A DNA stretch of 64,000 nt from Neomicrococcus lactis (GCF_014200305.1 NZ_JACHBL010000001.1:62001-126000); one strand, 5' to 3'. Shown: positions 1 to 9,466, numbered from the stretch's first letter. Program-made: numbers and translations. Notes: generated by a model not told the origin, from the letters alone.

Positions 1-1118
1 CATCGCACCCGAAGGTTGCCGCAGCCGTTGCTGCACAGACGCAGCGCTTCAACCACACCTGCTTCATGATCACGCCTTACGAAGGCTACGTAGAGCTTGC
101 AGAGAAGATCATCAAGCTTTCCCCAGGCGATCACGAGAAGCGCGTTGCGTTCTTCAACTCCGGATCCGAAGCCGTTGAGAACGCCGTCAAGGTTGCCCGT
201 TTGGCTACCGGCCGCAGCGCCGTCGTCGCTTTCGATCACGCCTACCACGGCCGCACCAACCTCACCATGGGTTTGACCGCCAAGGCTGCTCCTTACAAGA
301 AGGGCATGGGCCCAACGGCACCGGAAATCTACCGCATGCCAATGTCCTACCCATTCCGTGAGGAAAACCCGAACATCTCGGGCAAGGAAGCTGCAGAGCG
401 CGCCATCCTGAGCATGGAGAAGCAGATCGGTGGCGACGAGATCGCAGCCATCGTGATCGAGCCAATCCAGGGCGAAGGCGGCTTCATCGTTCCTGCTGAG
501 GGCTTCTTGCCTCGAATCGCCGAATGGGCGAAGGAAAAGGGCATTGTCTTTGTTGCTGACGAAGTTCAGTCCGGCTTCTGCCGCACGGGCGCTTGGTTCG
601 CTTCCGAGCACGAAGGCGTTGTTCCAGACATCATGACCATGGCTAAGGGCATCGCCGGCGGTCTTCCGCTTTCGGGCATCGTGGGCCGCGCGGATCTTTT
701 GGACGCTGTGCACCCAGGTGGCCTCGGCGGCACCTACGGCGGTAACCCAGTTGCCGTTGCTGCTGCGTTGGCAACCCTTGAGGTGATGGAAGAAGAGGGC
801 CTCAGCGAGCGCGCTCGTGTCATCGAGAAGAAGTTCTTCGATGCACTTCTCCCACTCCAGAAGGAAGTTCAGACCATCGGTGACGTTCGCGGACGCGGCG
901 CCATGTTGGCTATCGAATTCGTCAAGGCTGGCGGCAAGGAACCAGACGCTGATCTCACCAAGAAGATCGCAGCTGACTGCTTGGCTGAAGGCGTTCTCAT
1001 CCTCACTTGTGGCACGTTCGGAAACGTCATCCGTTTGCTTCCGCCACTTGTGATGACGGATGCACTGGTTGACGACGCTCTTAGCGTTTTGACCGACGTA
1101 ATCCGGAAGAATTCCTAA
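1..1118 (+). CDS. gabT: 4-aminobutyrate aminotransferase, 5' end outside window
   Basis: PLP-dependent class III aminotransferase that moves the amino group of GABA to 2-oxoglutarate, giving succinate semialdehyde and glutamate. The reading frame is open from the first bases (codon phase begins at position 3), so the first ATG at 66 is internal and the true start lies upstream. Visible family marks are NSGSEAVENAVKVAR in the cofactor domain, the VADEVQSGFCRTG aspartate segment, and the PLP lysine in MAKGIAGGLPLSG. The C-terminus is complete. The last 38 bp overlap the convergent rarD-like gene. GABA specificity is inferred from overall similarity; other omega-aminotransferases share these motifs. 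Confidence 0.9.
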   Translation, partial: SHPKVAAAVAAQTQRFNHTCFMITPYEGYVELAEKIIKLSPGDHEKRVAFFNSGSEAVENAVKVARLATGRSAVVAFDHAYHGRTNLTMGLTAKAAPYKKGMGPTAPEIYRMPMSYPFREENPNISGKEAAERAILSMEKQIGGDEIAAIVIEPIQGEGGFIVPAEGFLPRIAEWAKEKGIVFVADEVQSGFCRTGAWFASEHEGVVPDIMTMAKGIAGGLPLSGIVGRADLLDAVHPGGLGGTYGGNPVAVAAALATLEVMEEEGLSERARVIEKKFFDALLPLQKEVQTIGDVRGRGAMLAIEFVKAGGKEPDADLTKKIAADCLAEGVLILTCGTFGNVIRLLPPLVMTDALVDDALSVLTDVIRKNS

Positions 1119-2007
1119 CTGAATCAACGGTCAGGATCACAATAGCGATCCAGACCAATGCAAAACCCCACCATCGCTCCGGCGGCATCTCTTCGTGGAA
1201 CAGCCAAATGGCTGTCACGAATTGAAGCGCCGGAGCGATGTACTGCATGGACCCAATCACGCTGAGCGGCAAGCGCTGCGCGGCGTACCCGAAGAACAGC
1301 AATGGGACGGCCGTGATGATGCCAGAGGCCATGAGCAACAAGAAGTGGCCCGGACCCTCAGTGTTGAAAGTTGACTGACCGCTCGCGGCTAGGAAAATCA
1401 AGTACGCCACCGAAAATGGAACCAAAGCCATGGTCTCCACGGTGAGCCCGGTCGTCGTCGTAATGGAATGCCCCAAGCGGTTCTTGACGAGGCCGTAGAG
1501 CCCAAATGAAAATGCCAGCACGAGCGAAATGATCGGCAGGGAGCCGTAGCCCACGGTCAGGACCACCACGGCGAGAATTCCGAATCCCACGGCGATCCAC
1601 TGCAGCGGCCGTAAGCGCTCCTTGAGGAAGACAACGCCCAAGAAAGTGGATACCAGCGGGTTGATGAAGTAGCCCAGCGCCGCGGAAACTGTCTGACCAT
1701 TGAGCACTGAGAACGTGTAAACCAGCCAGTTGGTAGCGATCAGGCACGCGGCCAGCGCCAGTAGAAGAATGCTTCGCTTCGTGCTGAGAACCCGCTTGAA
1801 CGTGCCCCATTCTTTGAGTGCGAACACCAAGATGAGGCAGAAAATCAGCGACCACACAATCCGGCTCGCCACAATTTCTAGCGGCGTAGCAGGCGCCAGC
1901 AACGCGAAATACAGCGGGAGTAAACCCCACAAGAAATAGGCGCCGAGGCCCGCGAGGGCGCCGCCGGCTTCAGACTGTGGTGCGGGAGTGGGATTGGCTT
2001 TCGTCAC
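1081..2007 (-). CDS. rarD: RarD-type EamA family permease
   Basis: Predicted inner-membrane drug/metabolite-superfamily permease of 308 aa with about ten hydrophobic segments in two EamA repeats. The N-terminal GLGAYFLWGLLPLYFALL and the following SRIVWSL are typical of RarD proteins, whose substrate is not firmly established. The start is a GTG. A CAGTAT hexamer lies 6 nt upstream of it, so a leaderless mRNA is possible. Its 3' end overlaps the convergent gabT gene by 38 bp, so the two transcripts must overlap as antisense. Function is family-level only. Confidence 0.85.
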   Translation of the reverse strand: MTKANPTPAPQSEAGGALAGLGAYFLWGLLPLYFALLAPATPLEIVASRIVWSLIFCLILVFALKEWGTFKRVLSTKRSILLLALAACLIATNWLVYTFSVLNGQTVSAALGYFINPLVSTFLGVVFLKERLRPLQWIAVGFGILAVVVLTVGYGSLPIISLVLAFSFGLYGLVKNRLGHSITTTTGLTVETMALVPFSVAYLIFLAASGQSTFNTEGPGHFLLLMASGIITAVPLLFFGYAAQRLPLSVIGSMQYIAPALQFVTAIWLFHEEMPPERWWGFALVWIAIVILTVDSVRNSSGLRRSKR

Positions 2008-2054
2008 TAGTCAATACTGTCGCTTAAGTACGACGACGCAACTTGGGTTGAGCG

Positions 2055-2071
2055 GCAAATCTTTGATTTGC
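2055..2071. promoter_or_regulatory. Palindrome in rarD-fprA divergent intergenic region
   Basis: GCAAATC-TTT-GATTTGC has perfect 7-bp arms and sits between the two divergent genes. A TAGAAT hexamer at 2081-2086 could be the -10 of the ferredoxin reductase gene, which would place the palindrome over its -35 region. It could equally be a small hairpin. Operator function is inferred from position only. Confidence 0.35.
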
Positions 2072-2172
2072 GTGGGCCGTTAGAATAGTAAGTTGGTGCC
2101 CGGCGTATCGAGCTGGGCGAAACCTGACGTGGGCAGCCTCAAAATGGCGCCATTGTGCTCGAAAGGAATTCT

Positions 2173-3564
2173 GTGTCCTCGACGACTGAAACCTCGCCTC
2201 TTCGCGTTGCCATTATTGGAGCAGGCCCGGCGGGTGTTTATGCAGCGGACATCCTGACGAAAGCTGATCGGGAATTCGATGTCAGCATTGATTTGTTTGA
2301 CGCTTACCCGGCCCCTTACGGACTGATCCGTTATGGCGTGGCCCCCGATCACCCACGCATCAAGGGCATTGTGACCGCCTTGCACAAGGTGCTGGACCGC
2401 GGGGACATCCGCTTCTTGGGCAATGTCACCTTTGGCCGCGACATCACCCTTGAGGACCTCAAGAAGCATTACCACGCCGTGATCTTCGCGACCGGCGCCA
2501 TCAAGGATGCTCCAATGAACATTCCGGGCATTGAGCTCGAAGGTTCCTACGGTGCAGCCGATTTTGTGTCTTGGTACGACGGCCAGCCAGATGTGCCGCG
2601 CGAGTGGCCGCTGGACGCTCAGCAGATTGCCGTGATTGGTAACGGTAACGTGGCGCTCGACGTTGCTCGCGTGCTGTCCAAGCATGCCGATGACCTGTTG
2701 GTCACCGAAATCCCAGACAACGTGTACCAGGGCTTGAAGAACAGCCCGGTCACCGACGTTCACGTCTTTGGCCGCCGCGGACCCGCGCAGATCAAGTTCA
2801 CGCCTCTCGAGTTGCGCGAACTGTCCCACTCTCGCGATGTGGACATTGTGTTGTACCCGGAGGACTTCGAGTTCGATGAAGCCTCTGACGAAGCCATCAA
2901 GACCAACAACCAGGTCAAGACCATGGTCAACACGTTGACCAACTGGATTGTGGAAGATCAGGACACGGGCGCATCCCGCCGTTTGCACTTGCACTTCTTG
3001 CACAACCCCATCGAGATCCTCGGTGAAGACGGCAAGGTTGTTGGCATGAAGTTCGAGCGCCAAGAGCTGGACGGCACCGGCAACGTGCGCGGCACCGGCG
3101 AAATCATCGAGTACCCGATTCAGGCCGTGTACCGCGCCATTGGCTATTTCGGTTCCGAGCTTGACGGCGTGCCGTTCGACGAGCGCCGCGGCGTCATCAC
3201 CAACGTGGGCGGCCGCGTGGTTGATGCTGATCAGCAGCACTTGCCAGGCCTCTACACCACGGGTTGGATCAAGCGCGGCCCGGTTGGCCTCATTGGCCAC
3301 ACCAAGGGCGATGCTCTCGAGACCATTGGGAACTTGCTGGAAGATTCGGCCTCGTTGCCAACGCCGGAAGCACCTTCCGAGGAATCTGTCATTGAACTTC
3401 TCGAGGAACGCAACATCGAATTCACCACGTGGGAGGGCTGGAACAAGCTCGATGCCTACGAGCGTGAGCTCGGTGCGAAGGCCACGGCGAGCGGCCCGGT
3501 TGCTCGCGAGCGCGTCAAGGTAGTTCCTCGCGAAGAGATGGTTTCCATCTCGCGCGCCAAGTAA
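2173..3564 (+). CDS. fprA: Ferredoxin/adrenodoxin-type NADP+ reductase
   Basis: FAD flavoprotein of the adrenodoxin-reductase/FprA family that passes electrons between NADPH and ferredoxins. The FAD Rossmann motif AIIGAGPAGVYAADIL lies at the N-terminus and the NADP-binding motif AVIGNGNVALDVARVL follows about 145 residues later. The C-terminus carries the family segment GLYTTGWIKRGPVGLIGHTKGDA in shortened reading. A frame-compatible GTG at 2155 exists, but GAAAGGA at 2161-2167 is a ribosome site 5 nt before the GTG at 2173, giving 463 aa, the usual length. The MFS gene follows after 7 nt, probably in one transcript. Confidence 0.93.
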   Translation: MSSTTETSPLRVAIIGAGPAGVYAADILTKADREFDVSIDLFDAYPAPYGLIRYGVAPDHPRIKGIVTALHKVLDRGDIRFLGNVTFGRDITLEDLKKHYHAVIFATGAIKDAPMNIPGIELEGSYGAADFVSWYDGQPDVPREWPLDAQQIAVIGNGNVALDVARVLSKHADDLLVTEIPDNVYQGLKNSPVTDVHVFGRRGPAQIKFTPLELRELSHSRDVDIVLYPEDFEFDEASDEAIKTNNQVKTMVNTLTNWIVEDQDTGASRRLHLHFLHNPIEILGEDGKVVGMKFERQELDGTGNVRGTGEIIEYPIQAVYRAIGYFGSELDGVPFDERRGVITNVGGRVVDADQQHLPGLYTTGWIKRGPVGLIGHTKGDALETIGNLLEDSASLPTPEAPSEESVIELLEERNIEFTTWEGWNKLDAYERELGAKATASGPVARERVKVVPREEMVSISRAK

Positions 3565-3571
3565 ATCCGCC

Positions 3572-4873
3572 GTGGCACGGCTCCTCGCTGACCTCACACC
3601 TCTCAAGGTTTCTCCGGCGTACCGCCGACTGTGGATAGGAAATTCCCTGTCAGCAGTCGGAATGCAGGTCACCATGATTGCGGTGAGCTTGGAGATTTAC
3701 GAGCTCACGAAGTCCAGCTTTTACGTGGGCCTCGTGGGACTCTTCGGCCTCGTGCCGTTGGTCATCACGGGTCTCTATGGAGGCTCGATTGCCGATGCCT
3801 ATGACCGCCGCAAGGTAGCGCTCTTTTCGTCTCTTGCGCTGTGGATCGTCACGTGCGGCATTGCTCTGCAAGCGTGGATGGGGCTGCGCAATGTATGGAT
3901 CATTCTGATTCTGATTGCGCTGCACTCTGCCGCATCGGGCATCAATCAGCCCACACGCGGTGCCATCATTCCCGCGCTCGTGGGACACAAGCTGTTGCCG
4001 GCCGCAAACTCGCTGAACATGGTGACCTTTGGCGTGGCCATGATGGTGGGGCCGCTGGTCGGCGGTCTTCTTGTGGCAGGCGTGGGCTATGCATGGACCT
4101 ACACGCTGGATGTCGTGACGTTCTTGGCTGCGCTCTATTCGGTGTACCGATTGCCCTCGCTGCCGCCAGAGCGGAACGAGGACGGCACGGCTCGACAAGC
4201 GGGTCTAAGTTCCGTCATTGATGGCTTCAAGTTTTTGGGGACGCATCCCAACGTCCGCATGACGTTCTTGATCGACTTGGCCTCCATGGTCCTCGCGTCC
4301 CCGCGCGCGCTCTTGCCCGCGATCGGTGCTGTGCTCCTTGGCGGAGGCGGAACCACGGTCGGCATTTTGCTGGGCGCAGTTGCCCTCGGAACGCTCCTCA
4401 CTGGATTGTTCTCCGGCCCGCTGAGCATCATTCATCATCAAGGCAAAGCCGTGTACTTCTCCGTCTCCGGCTGGGCAGTGTCCATGGTCGGTTTCGGCGT
4501 TGTGGTGTTGTGGGCCATGCGCGAGCACGGGGGACCGTTGCCGCTCAACGCACCCATGACGGGCTTTGTGTGGGTGGCCGCGTTCTTCATGCTGACCGCG
4601 GGAATCGCCGACTCCATCAGCGCCGTCTTTCGCAACACGATTCTCCAATCTGCGGCACCGGATCACATGCGCGGCCGTTTGCAAGGCGTGTTCGTGGTGG
4701 TGGTTGCCGGTGGACCGAGACTCGGAGACATGCTCGCGGGCGGCGTTGCGAGCGTTGCCGGCGAAGGTTGGACCCTGGTGATCGGTGGAATTGTGAGCGC
4801 CACCGCGGCCGCTGCCTTGATGCTGTGGCAACCAGGATTCATGCGCTACGACTCACGAAACCCAAAGCCCTGA
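3572..4873 (+). CDS. MFS transporter, EntS-like exporter family
   Basis: Major facilitator superfamily protein of 433 aa with twelve hydrophobic segments. The loop-2 motif region reads GGSIADAYDRRKVALFSS and the protein belongs to the MFS_3 group, which includes the enterobactin exporter EntS and macrolide exporters. It starts with GTG only 7 nt after fprA, without an obvious separate ribosome site, so translational coupling is likely. A siderophore or drug substrate would be a guess. Nothing nearby encodes siderophore synthesis, although an iron-uptake operon lies 1.2 kb downstream. Confidence 0.85.
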   Translation: MARLLADLTPLKVSPAYRRLWIGNSLSAVGMQVTMIAVSLEIYELTKSSFYVGLVGLFGLVPLVITGLYGGSIADAYDRRKVALFSSLALWIVTCGIALQAWMGLRNVWIILILIALHSAASGINQPTRGAIIPALVGHKLLPAANSLNMVTFGVAMMVGPLVGGLLVAGVGYAWTYTLDVVTFLAALYSVYRLPSLPPERNEDGTARQAGLSSVIDGFKFLGTHPNVRMTFLIDLASMVLASPRALLPAIGAVLLGGGGTTVGILLGAVALGTLLTGLFSGPLSIIHHQGKAVYFSVSGWAVSMVGFGVVVLWAMREHGGPLPLNAPMTGFVWVAAFFMLTAGIADSISAVFRNTILQSAAPDHMRGRLQGVFVVVVAGGPRLGDMLAGGVASVAGEGWTLVIGGIVSATAAAALMLWQPGFMRYDSRNPKP

Positions 4874-4970
4874 GCGGAACAAGAAGTGCGCGCAAGACGT
4901 TGAAACTACACTGGATCTCGTAAACCAGTTTTGTGGTTTGAGTGGCTAGCCATCAGGTGGAAGGAACATC

Positions 4971-5843
4971 ATGCATTCGCATAACAACGGACTCAAGACT
5001 GCCGGTTTGTTAGGCGGTCTTTTCGCAATTCTGCTCTCGATCGGCGCCCTCATTGCGTCGTCCACCCAAAGCGCTGCCTACATCTGGATCTTTGCTTTGA
5101 TTGGCCTTGCCACCACAGCGTATGGCTACTGGAACTCGGACAAGCTGGCCATCCGCGCCATGCGTGCGTACCCAGTTACGGAACAGCAACAGCCGGAGAT
5201 GTACCGCATTGTTCGGGAACTATCTCAGACCGCCGGACAGCCGATGCCAGCTCTTTACGTTTCTCCGACCACGGCACCCAACGCCTTCGCAACCGGTCGC
5301 GATCCTCAGCACGCGGCAGTCTGCTGCACCGAGGGCATCTTGGAGATCCTGAACGAGCGCGAGTTGCGGGGCGTTTTGGGCCATGAACTCATGCACGTCT
5401 ACAACCGTGACATCCTGACGTCTTCCGTGGCCGCGGCCATCGCTGGCGTGATCACCTCGATCGCCCAGTTCCTGATGTTCTTTGGTGCTGGAGATCGCCG
5501 GAACCAGAATCCCATTGCGATGATCGCCATTGCCTTGCTGGCTCCGATCGCTGCTTCCGTGATTCAGATGTCGATTAGCCGCACGCGCGAATACGACGCC
5601 GATGAAGACGGCTCGCGTTTGACGAATGATCCACTGGCTTTGGCCTCAGCGCTTCGAAAGCTTGAGATGGGCGTCGCGGCGCGGCCACTCCAAGAAGATC
5701 AGCGGATCGTCAATGCTTCCCACATGATGATCGCTAACCCTTTCCGTAACGGTGGTGTGCAGAAACTCTTTGCAACACACCCTCCAATGGACGCTCGAAT
5801 TGCGCGACTCGAAGCAATGGCTGGCCGCCGGCTCGACGGCTAG
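4971..5843 (+). CDS. htpX: M48 family membrane metalloprotease HtpX
   Basis: Membrane-bound zinc endoprotease that degrades misfolded membrane proteins. The 290-aa protein has two N-terminal hydrophobic helices (about residues 11-32 and 37-52), the zinc motif HELMH at 138-142, further membrane segments, and the third ligand in SRTREYDADEDGSRL. GTGGAAGGAACATC precedes the ATG and provides the ribosome site. A strong hairpin at 5905-5940 follows the gene. Length and motif order match HtpX throughout. Confidence 0.95.
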   Translation: MHSHNNGLKTAGLLGGLFAILLSIGALIASSTQSAAYIWIFALIGLATTAYGYWNSDKLAIRAMRAYPVTEQQQPEMYRIVRELSQTAGQPMPALYVSPTTAPNAFATGRDPQHAAVCCTEGILEILNERELRGVLGHELMHVYNRDILTSSVAAAIAGVITSIAQFLMFFGAGDRRNQNPIAMIAIALLAPIAASVIQMSISRTREYDADEDGSRLTNDPLALASALRKLEMGVAARPLQEDQRIVNASHMMIANPFRNGGVQKLFATHPPMDARIARLEAMAGRRLDG

Positions 5844-5904
5844 TATTTGCAAAAACCGCTGCTGAGTTGGGATTTCTTAGTAGCGCGAAGTGACTCCAAA
5901 GTTA

Positions 5905-5940
5905 CCGCCCGGTATGTGACGCAAGTGACATGCCGGGCGG
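5905..5940. terminator. Hairpin terminator after htpX
   Basis: Two 16-nt arms (5905-5920 and 5925-5940) pair with one G-G mismatch and one wobble and close on a GCAA tetraloop. No T-run follows, as is common for actinobacterial terminators. It separates htpX from the iron-regulated efe promoter. Confidence 0.6.
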
Positions 5941-5954
5941 ACTTGTGTCAAGAG

Positions 5955-5973
5955 GTAGGTCAGCCTAACCTTT
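5955..5973 (+). promoter_or_regulatory. DtxR/IdeR-like iron box upstream of efeUOB
   Basis: GTAGGTCAGCCTAACCTTT matches 15 of 19 positions of the classical DtxR/IdeR operator TTAGGTTAGCCTAACCTAA. The second half-site CCTAACCT is intact. It lies about 80 bp upstream of the efeU start, with no other gene between. Iron-dependent repression of the operon is inferred from the match and from the known biology of ferrous-iron uptake genes. Confidence 0.7.
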
Positions 5974-6053
5974 GATAAGCAAGACTTTGCTTGCGTAATT
6001 GATTAACCACGACGGACCTTGTTGCCCGCCATGGCGAAATGGAAAGCACTTCA

Positions 6054-6926
6054 ATGACCGGTAACTTTTTAATTGGCCTCCGCGAGGGACTGGAAGCAAC
6101 ACTGGTAGTAGTGCTCTTGCTGGCATACCTCAAGAAGACCAACCGCTCTGAACTGAACAAGCGCGTCTGGATAGGCGTTGCCGCAGCCGCTCTTGTTTCC
6201 TTGGGCTTCGGGGCGCTCTTGACCTTCGGCCCTAGAGGCTTGACGTTCGAGGCGCAAGAAATCATCGGTGGCACGCTCTCCATCATCGCCGTGGGCTTCG
6301 TGACGTGGATGGTCTTCTGGATGGCTAAAGCCGCTCGCGGCCTGGGCACAGAGCTTCGCGCAAAGGTGGACGGAGCTGCGGCAGCAGGAACCGCCGGCAT
6401 CATCGCTGTGGCAGCACTTGCAGTTGGTCGCGAAGGTCTTGAAACCGCACTATTCTTGTGGGCAGCAGCCCGCGCAACCGGCGAGTCGTGGGAACCGATT
6501 GTCGGAGCAGGGCTAGGGCTTGTGACCGCAGCCGTGCTGGGTGTCCTCATCCACAAGGGCATCTTGGCCATCAAGCTGGGCCCCTTCTTCGCTTGGACCG
6601 GCGCCTTGCTCATTGTGATTGCAGGCGGCGTGCTCGCATACGGCATCCATGACCTCCAAGAAGGCGGCATCTTCCCAGGCCTGAACAGCTTTGCCTTCGA
6701 CGTCACCGCAATTATTCCTCCCGCAAGCTGGTACGGCGTGCTCCTCAAAGGCATCTTCAACTTCTCGCCACAGACCACGTGGTTGCAAGCCATCGCTTGG
6801 GTCGCCTATGTGATTCCCGTCGTCGTGCTATATTTCCGCCGCCTCAAGGGTAGCTCCGCGCAGCCTTCTGACGCAGTGAAGAGCAGCCAAACCACCAACC
6901 AATCGGCAGTGGCCCACGCGAACTAA
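6054..6926 (+). CDS. efeU: Iron permease EfeU (FTR1 family)
   Basis: Inner-membrane iron permease, first gene of the complete efeUOB elemental-iron uptake system. Two REGLE motifs, typical of FTR1/EfeU proteins and used to coordinate iron, are visible: LREGLEATL near the N-terminus and GREGLETAL in the fourth helix. About seven hydrophobic helices are present. An ATG at 6039 is in frame, but GGAAAG at 6041-6046 sits 7 nt before the ATG at 6054, which I prefer (290 aa). The DtxR-like box upstream suggests iron repression. efeO follows after 54 nt. Confidence 0.93.
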   Translation: MTGNFLIGLREGLEATLVVVLLLAYLKKTNRSELNKRVWIGVAAAALVSLGFGALLTFGPRGLTFEAQEIIGGTLSIIAVGFVTWMVFWMAKAARGLGTELRAKVDGAAAAGTAGIIAVAALAVGREGLETALFLWAAARATGESWEPIVGAGLGLVTAAVLGVLIHKGILAIKLGPFFAWTGALLIVIAGGVLAYGIHDLQEGGIFPGLNSFAFDVTAIIPPASWYGVLLKGIFNFSPQTTWLQAIAWVAYVIPVVVLYFRRLKGSSAQPSDAVKSSQTTNQSAVAHAN

Positions 6927-6980
6927 GCGGCGGCGTCGTACTTCCTCCTCAATTTTTCTCACGAAAGCTCTCCCACCTTT

Positions 6981-8153
6981 ATGAAGACCTTCAAAATTGC
7001 ACTGCCCCTGGCTCTCGTCACGGTGGTCGGAGTGACGGGATGCACGTCCAACTCAGCGCCAAGCGTCGCGAGTGGATCCGCGGCGGCAGCTGGTTCTGCC
7101 ATCTCCGTTTCCAGTACAGACACGGCATGCAACCTCTCATCAACCGAGTCCACGAGCGGCACGCTCACGTTCAACGTCAAGAACGAAGGTTCTCAGGTCA
7201 CCGAGTTCTACCTCGTGGCGAGCGACGGAAACCGCATTGTGGGTGAAGTGGAAAACATTGGACCCGCTTTGTCCCGCCAGCTGACGGTCGTCGCCGGCCC
7301 CGGTGAGTACATCGCGCAGTGCAAGCCGGGCATGTCCGGCGACGGGTTGAAGATGAAGTTCACGGTCAAGGCGGGCGCGAGCGGTTCCGCTGACGCCAAC
7401 CGCGTGACGCTGCAGGAGAAGGCTGTCGCAAACTACCAGTCATACGTAGCTCAAGAAGCGGATGCTCTGGAGGCGGGTACGGAGAAGTTCGCCGCAGCTT
7501 TTGCCGCCGGAAAGACTGACGAAGCGAAGGCACTGTACCCCTCCGTGCGCATGCATTGGGAGCGCATTGAGCCGGTGGCAGAGTCCTTTGGTGACTTGGA
7601 CCCGATTCTCGACGCTCGCGAAGCCGACCTCGAAGCAGGTCAAGAATTCACGGGTTGGCACCGCGCGGAAAAGGACCTGTGGGTGACGGACAAGGCTTAC
7701 ACGAAGCTCACCACGGCTGAGCGTCAACAAATCGCTGATGGCCTGGTAACTAATACCAAAGAGCTCGTGAAGCGCGCCAAGGAAGTCAAGTTCACGGTAG
7801 ACGCGCTGTCCAACGGTTCTAAGGGCCTCATGGACGAAGTGGCCACGGGCAAGGTGACCGGCGAAGAGGAAGCTTTCTCTCACACGGATATGTGGGATTT
7901 CGCGGCAAACGTTGAGGGCGCCAAGAAGGCTTACGAGGATCTTCGGCCACTGCTCAAGGGCACCAACGACGAACTCGATATGACGCTGTCATCGCGATTC
8001 GCTGCCCTCGAAAAGCTACTGGCGGGCTACAAAAAGGGAGACGGATACGTCCTCTACACGGAGCTGAGCCAGCCGCAGGTGCAAGAGCTTTCCGCCGCGG
8101 TTGACGCGTTGAGCGAGCCACTATCTCAGCTCACAAGCGAAGTAGTGAAGTAG
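6981..8153 (+). CDS. efeO: Iron uptake lipoprotein EfeO
   Basis: Extracytoplasmic component of the Efe system, 390 aa. The signal peptide ends in a lipobox VTGC with the lipidated cysteine at residue 21. An N-terminal cupredoxin-like domain comes first, followed by the C-terminal M75-type alpha-helical domain. The M75 region contains the metal-binding HxxE-like segment around MHWERIEPVAESFGDLD. It is thought to bind iron and hand it to EfeU. Only 3 nt separate its stop from the efeB start, so the two are coupled. Confidence 0.93.
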   Translation: MKTFKIALPLALVTVVGVTGCTSNSAPSVASGSAAAAGSAISVSSTDTACNLSSTESTSGTLTFNVKNEGSQVTEFYLVASDGNRIVGEVENIGPALSRQLTVVAGPGEYIAQCKPGMSGDGLKMKFTVKAGASGSADANRVTLQEKAVANYQSYVAQEADALEAGTEKFAAAFAAGKTDEAKALYPSVRMHWERIEPVAESFGDLDPILDAREADLEAGQEFTGWHRAEKDLWVTDKAYTKLTTAERQQIADGLVTNTKELVKRAKEVKFTVDALSNGSKGLMDEVATGKVTGEEEAFSHTDMWDFAANVEGAKKAYEDLRPLLKGTNDELDMTLSSRFAALEKLLAGYKKGDGYVLYTELSQPQVQELSAAVDALSEPLSQLTSEVVK

Positions 8154-8156
8154 CTC

Positions 8157-9443
8157 TTGGCAAGTGAATCCGCCGGTGTAGGCCGGCGCAAAGTTTTGTC
8201 AGCCCTTGGCGTCGGGGGAGTAGGGCTTGCGGTGGGCGCTGGTGGCGTCTTGGGCGCACAGGCCGCGCAATCCGCGGGGCGGCAGTCCGCGGCGGCTACA
8301 GATAGCGTCCCTTTTTACGGCGCGCACCAAGCTGGAATTACGACGGCGGTGCCCGACCGCCTCCACATCGCTGCTTTTGACGTGACTGCAACTACGCGCG
8401 AAGAACTGATCTCGATGCTCAAGGAGTGGACGGCTGCGATTGCAGCTATGACAGCTGGGCAAGAAGTGGGTGGTGCGGGGAGTGCCACGGATGGCTCCTA
8501 CGAAGCACCGCCAGAAGACACTGGCGAGGCTCTGGACCTCGCGGCGAGCCACCTCACGGTGACGGTTGGTTTTGGTCGGTCTCTCTTCGTGGATTCCTCT
8601 GGGGCAGACCGTTTTGGACTCAAGGATCACTTGCCTGAAGCGCTCATCGCGATGCCGCACTTCCCGAAAGACGCTTTGGAGCCTGAGCGCTCCGACGGCG
8701 ACATTGTGGTTCAAGCGTGCGCTGACGACCCGCAAGTGGCTGTCCACGCGATCCGCAACCTCGCGCGCATTGCGTTTGGCACCGCGCGGGTGCGGTGGTC
8801 GCAGTTGGGCTTTGGGCGCACCTCGTCCACCTCGACGGCCCAGATCACCCCGCGCAACTTGTTTGGATTCAAGGACGGCACCGCGAACCCTAAGTCTGAG
8901 GACGGGGCCGTCATGGATCAGCACGTCTGGGTGCGTGGCGTGTCCGGTGCCTCAGCGTGGATGAACGATGGCACCTACATGGTGACGCGTCGTATCCGTA
9001 TGACGATTGAGACCTGGGACCGCTCTTCGCTCGCGGAGCAAGAAAAGGTCATTGGCCGCACCAAGAAGACTGGCGCCCCGCTGTCAGGCGGCGAAGAGTT
9101 CACGGAACCGAAGTTCGATCTCGCTGGCCGCTCCGGCCCGCTCATCGACGAGAGTTCTCACGTGGCCATGGCGCATCCTTCGCGCAACAATGGCGTGCAG
9201 ATGCTTCGCCGTGGATTCAACTACACGGATGGCTCTGACAATTTGGGCCGACTGGATGCAGGACTGTTCTTCATCGCGTTCGTGGTGGATCCGCGCACTC
9301 ATTACGTGCCCATGCAGAATGCCATGGCCAAGAATGACTTGCTGGCCGAATACCTGCGGCACACGGGTTCGGGGCTTTTTGCGATTCCGGGCGGAGTGGC
9401 CGATGGCGAGTACATTGGGCAGCGCCTTTTCGAGGCTGTTTAG
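8157..9443 (+). CDS. efeB: EfeB, Tat-exported DyP-type haem peroxidase
   Basis: Dye-decolourising-type peroxidase of the Efe system (also called deferrochelatase/peroxidase), thought to oxidise ferrous iron at the cell surface. The N-terminus holds a twin-arginine signal (GRRKVLS, arginines at 10-11, then a hydrophobic stretch rich in G and A). The DyP motif GFKDGTANP is intact and supplies the distal aspartate; a proximal-ligand histidine candidate lies in ESSHVAMAHPS. The start is TTG, 3 nt after efeO. The gene ends the operon and is followed by a convergent hairpin. Confidence 0.93.
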   Translation: MASESAGVGRRKVLSALGVGGVGLAVGAGGVLGAQAAQSAGRQSAAATDSVPFYGAHQAGITTAVPDRLHIAAFDVTATTREELISMLKEWTAAIAAMTAGQEVGGAGSATDGSYEAPPEDTGEALDLAASHLTVTVGFGRSLFVDSSGADRFGLKDHLPEALIAMPHFPKDALEPERSDGDIVVQACADDPQVAVHAIRNLARIAFGTARVRWSQLGFGRTSSTSTAQITPRNLFGFKDGTANPKSEDGAVMDQHVWVRGVSGASAWMNDGTYMVTRRIRMTIETWDRSSLAEQEKVIGRTKKTGAPLSGGEEFTEPKFDLAGRSGPLIDESSHVAMAHPSRNNGVQMLRRGFNYTDGSDNLGRLDAGLFFIAFVVDPRTHYVPMQNAMAKNDLLAEYLRHTGSGLFAIPGGVADGEYIGQRLFEAV

Positions 9444-9466
9444 AACCTCAGCACACATCAAAGAGA

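Noticed and set aside
2080-3675. Long minus-strand open frame (531 codons) opposite the ferredoxin reductase
   Set aside because: The plus strand encodes a clear FprA family protein. The antisense frame has no recognisable domain and reflects the high GC content.
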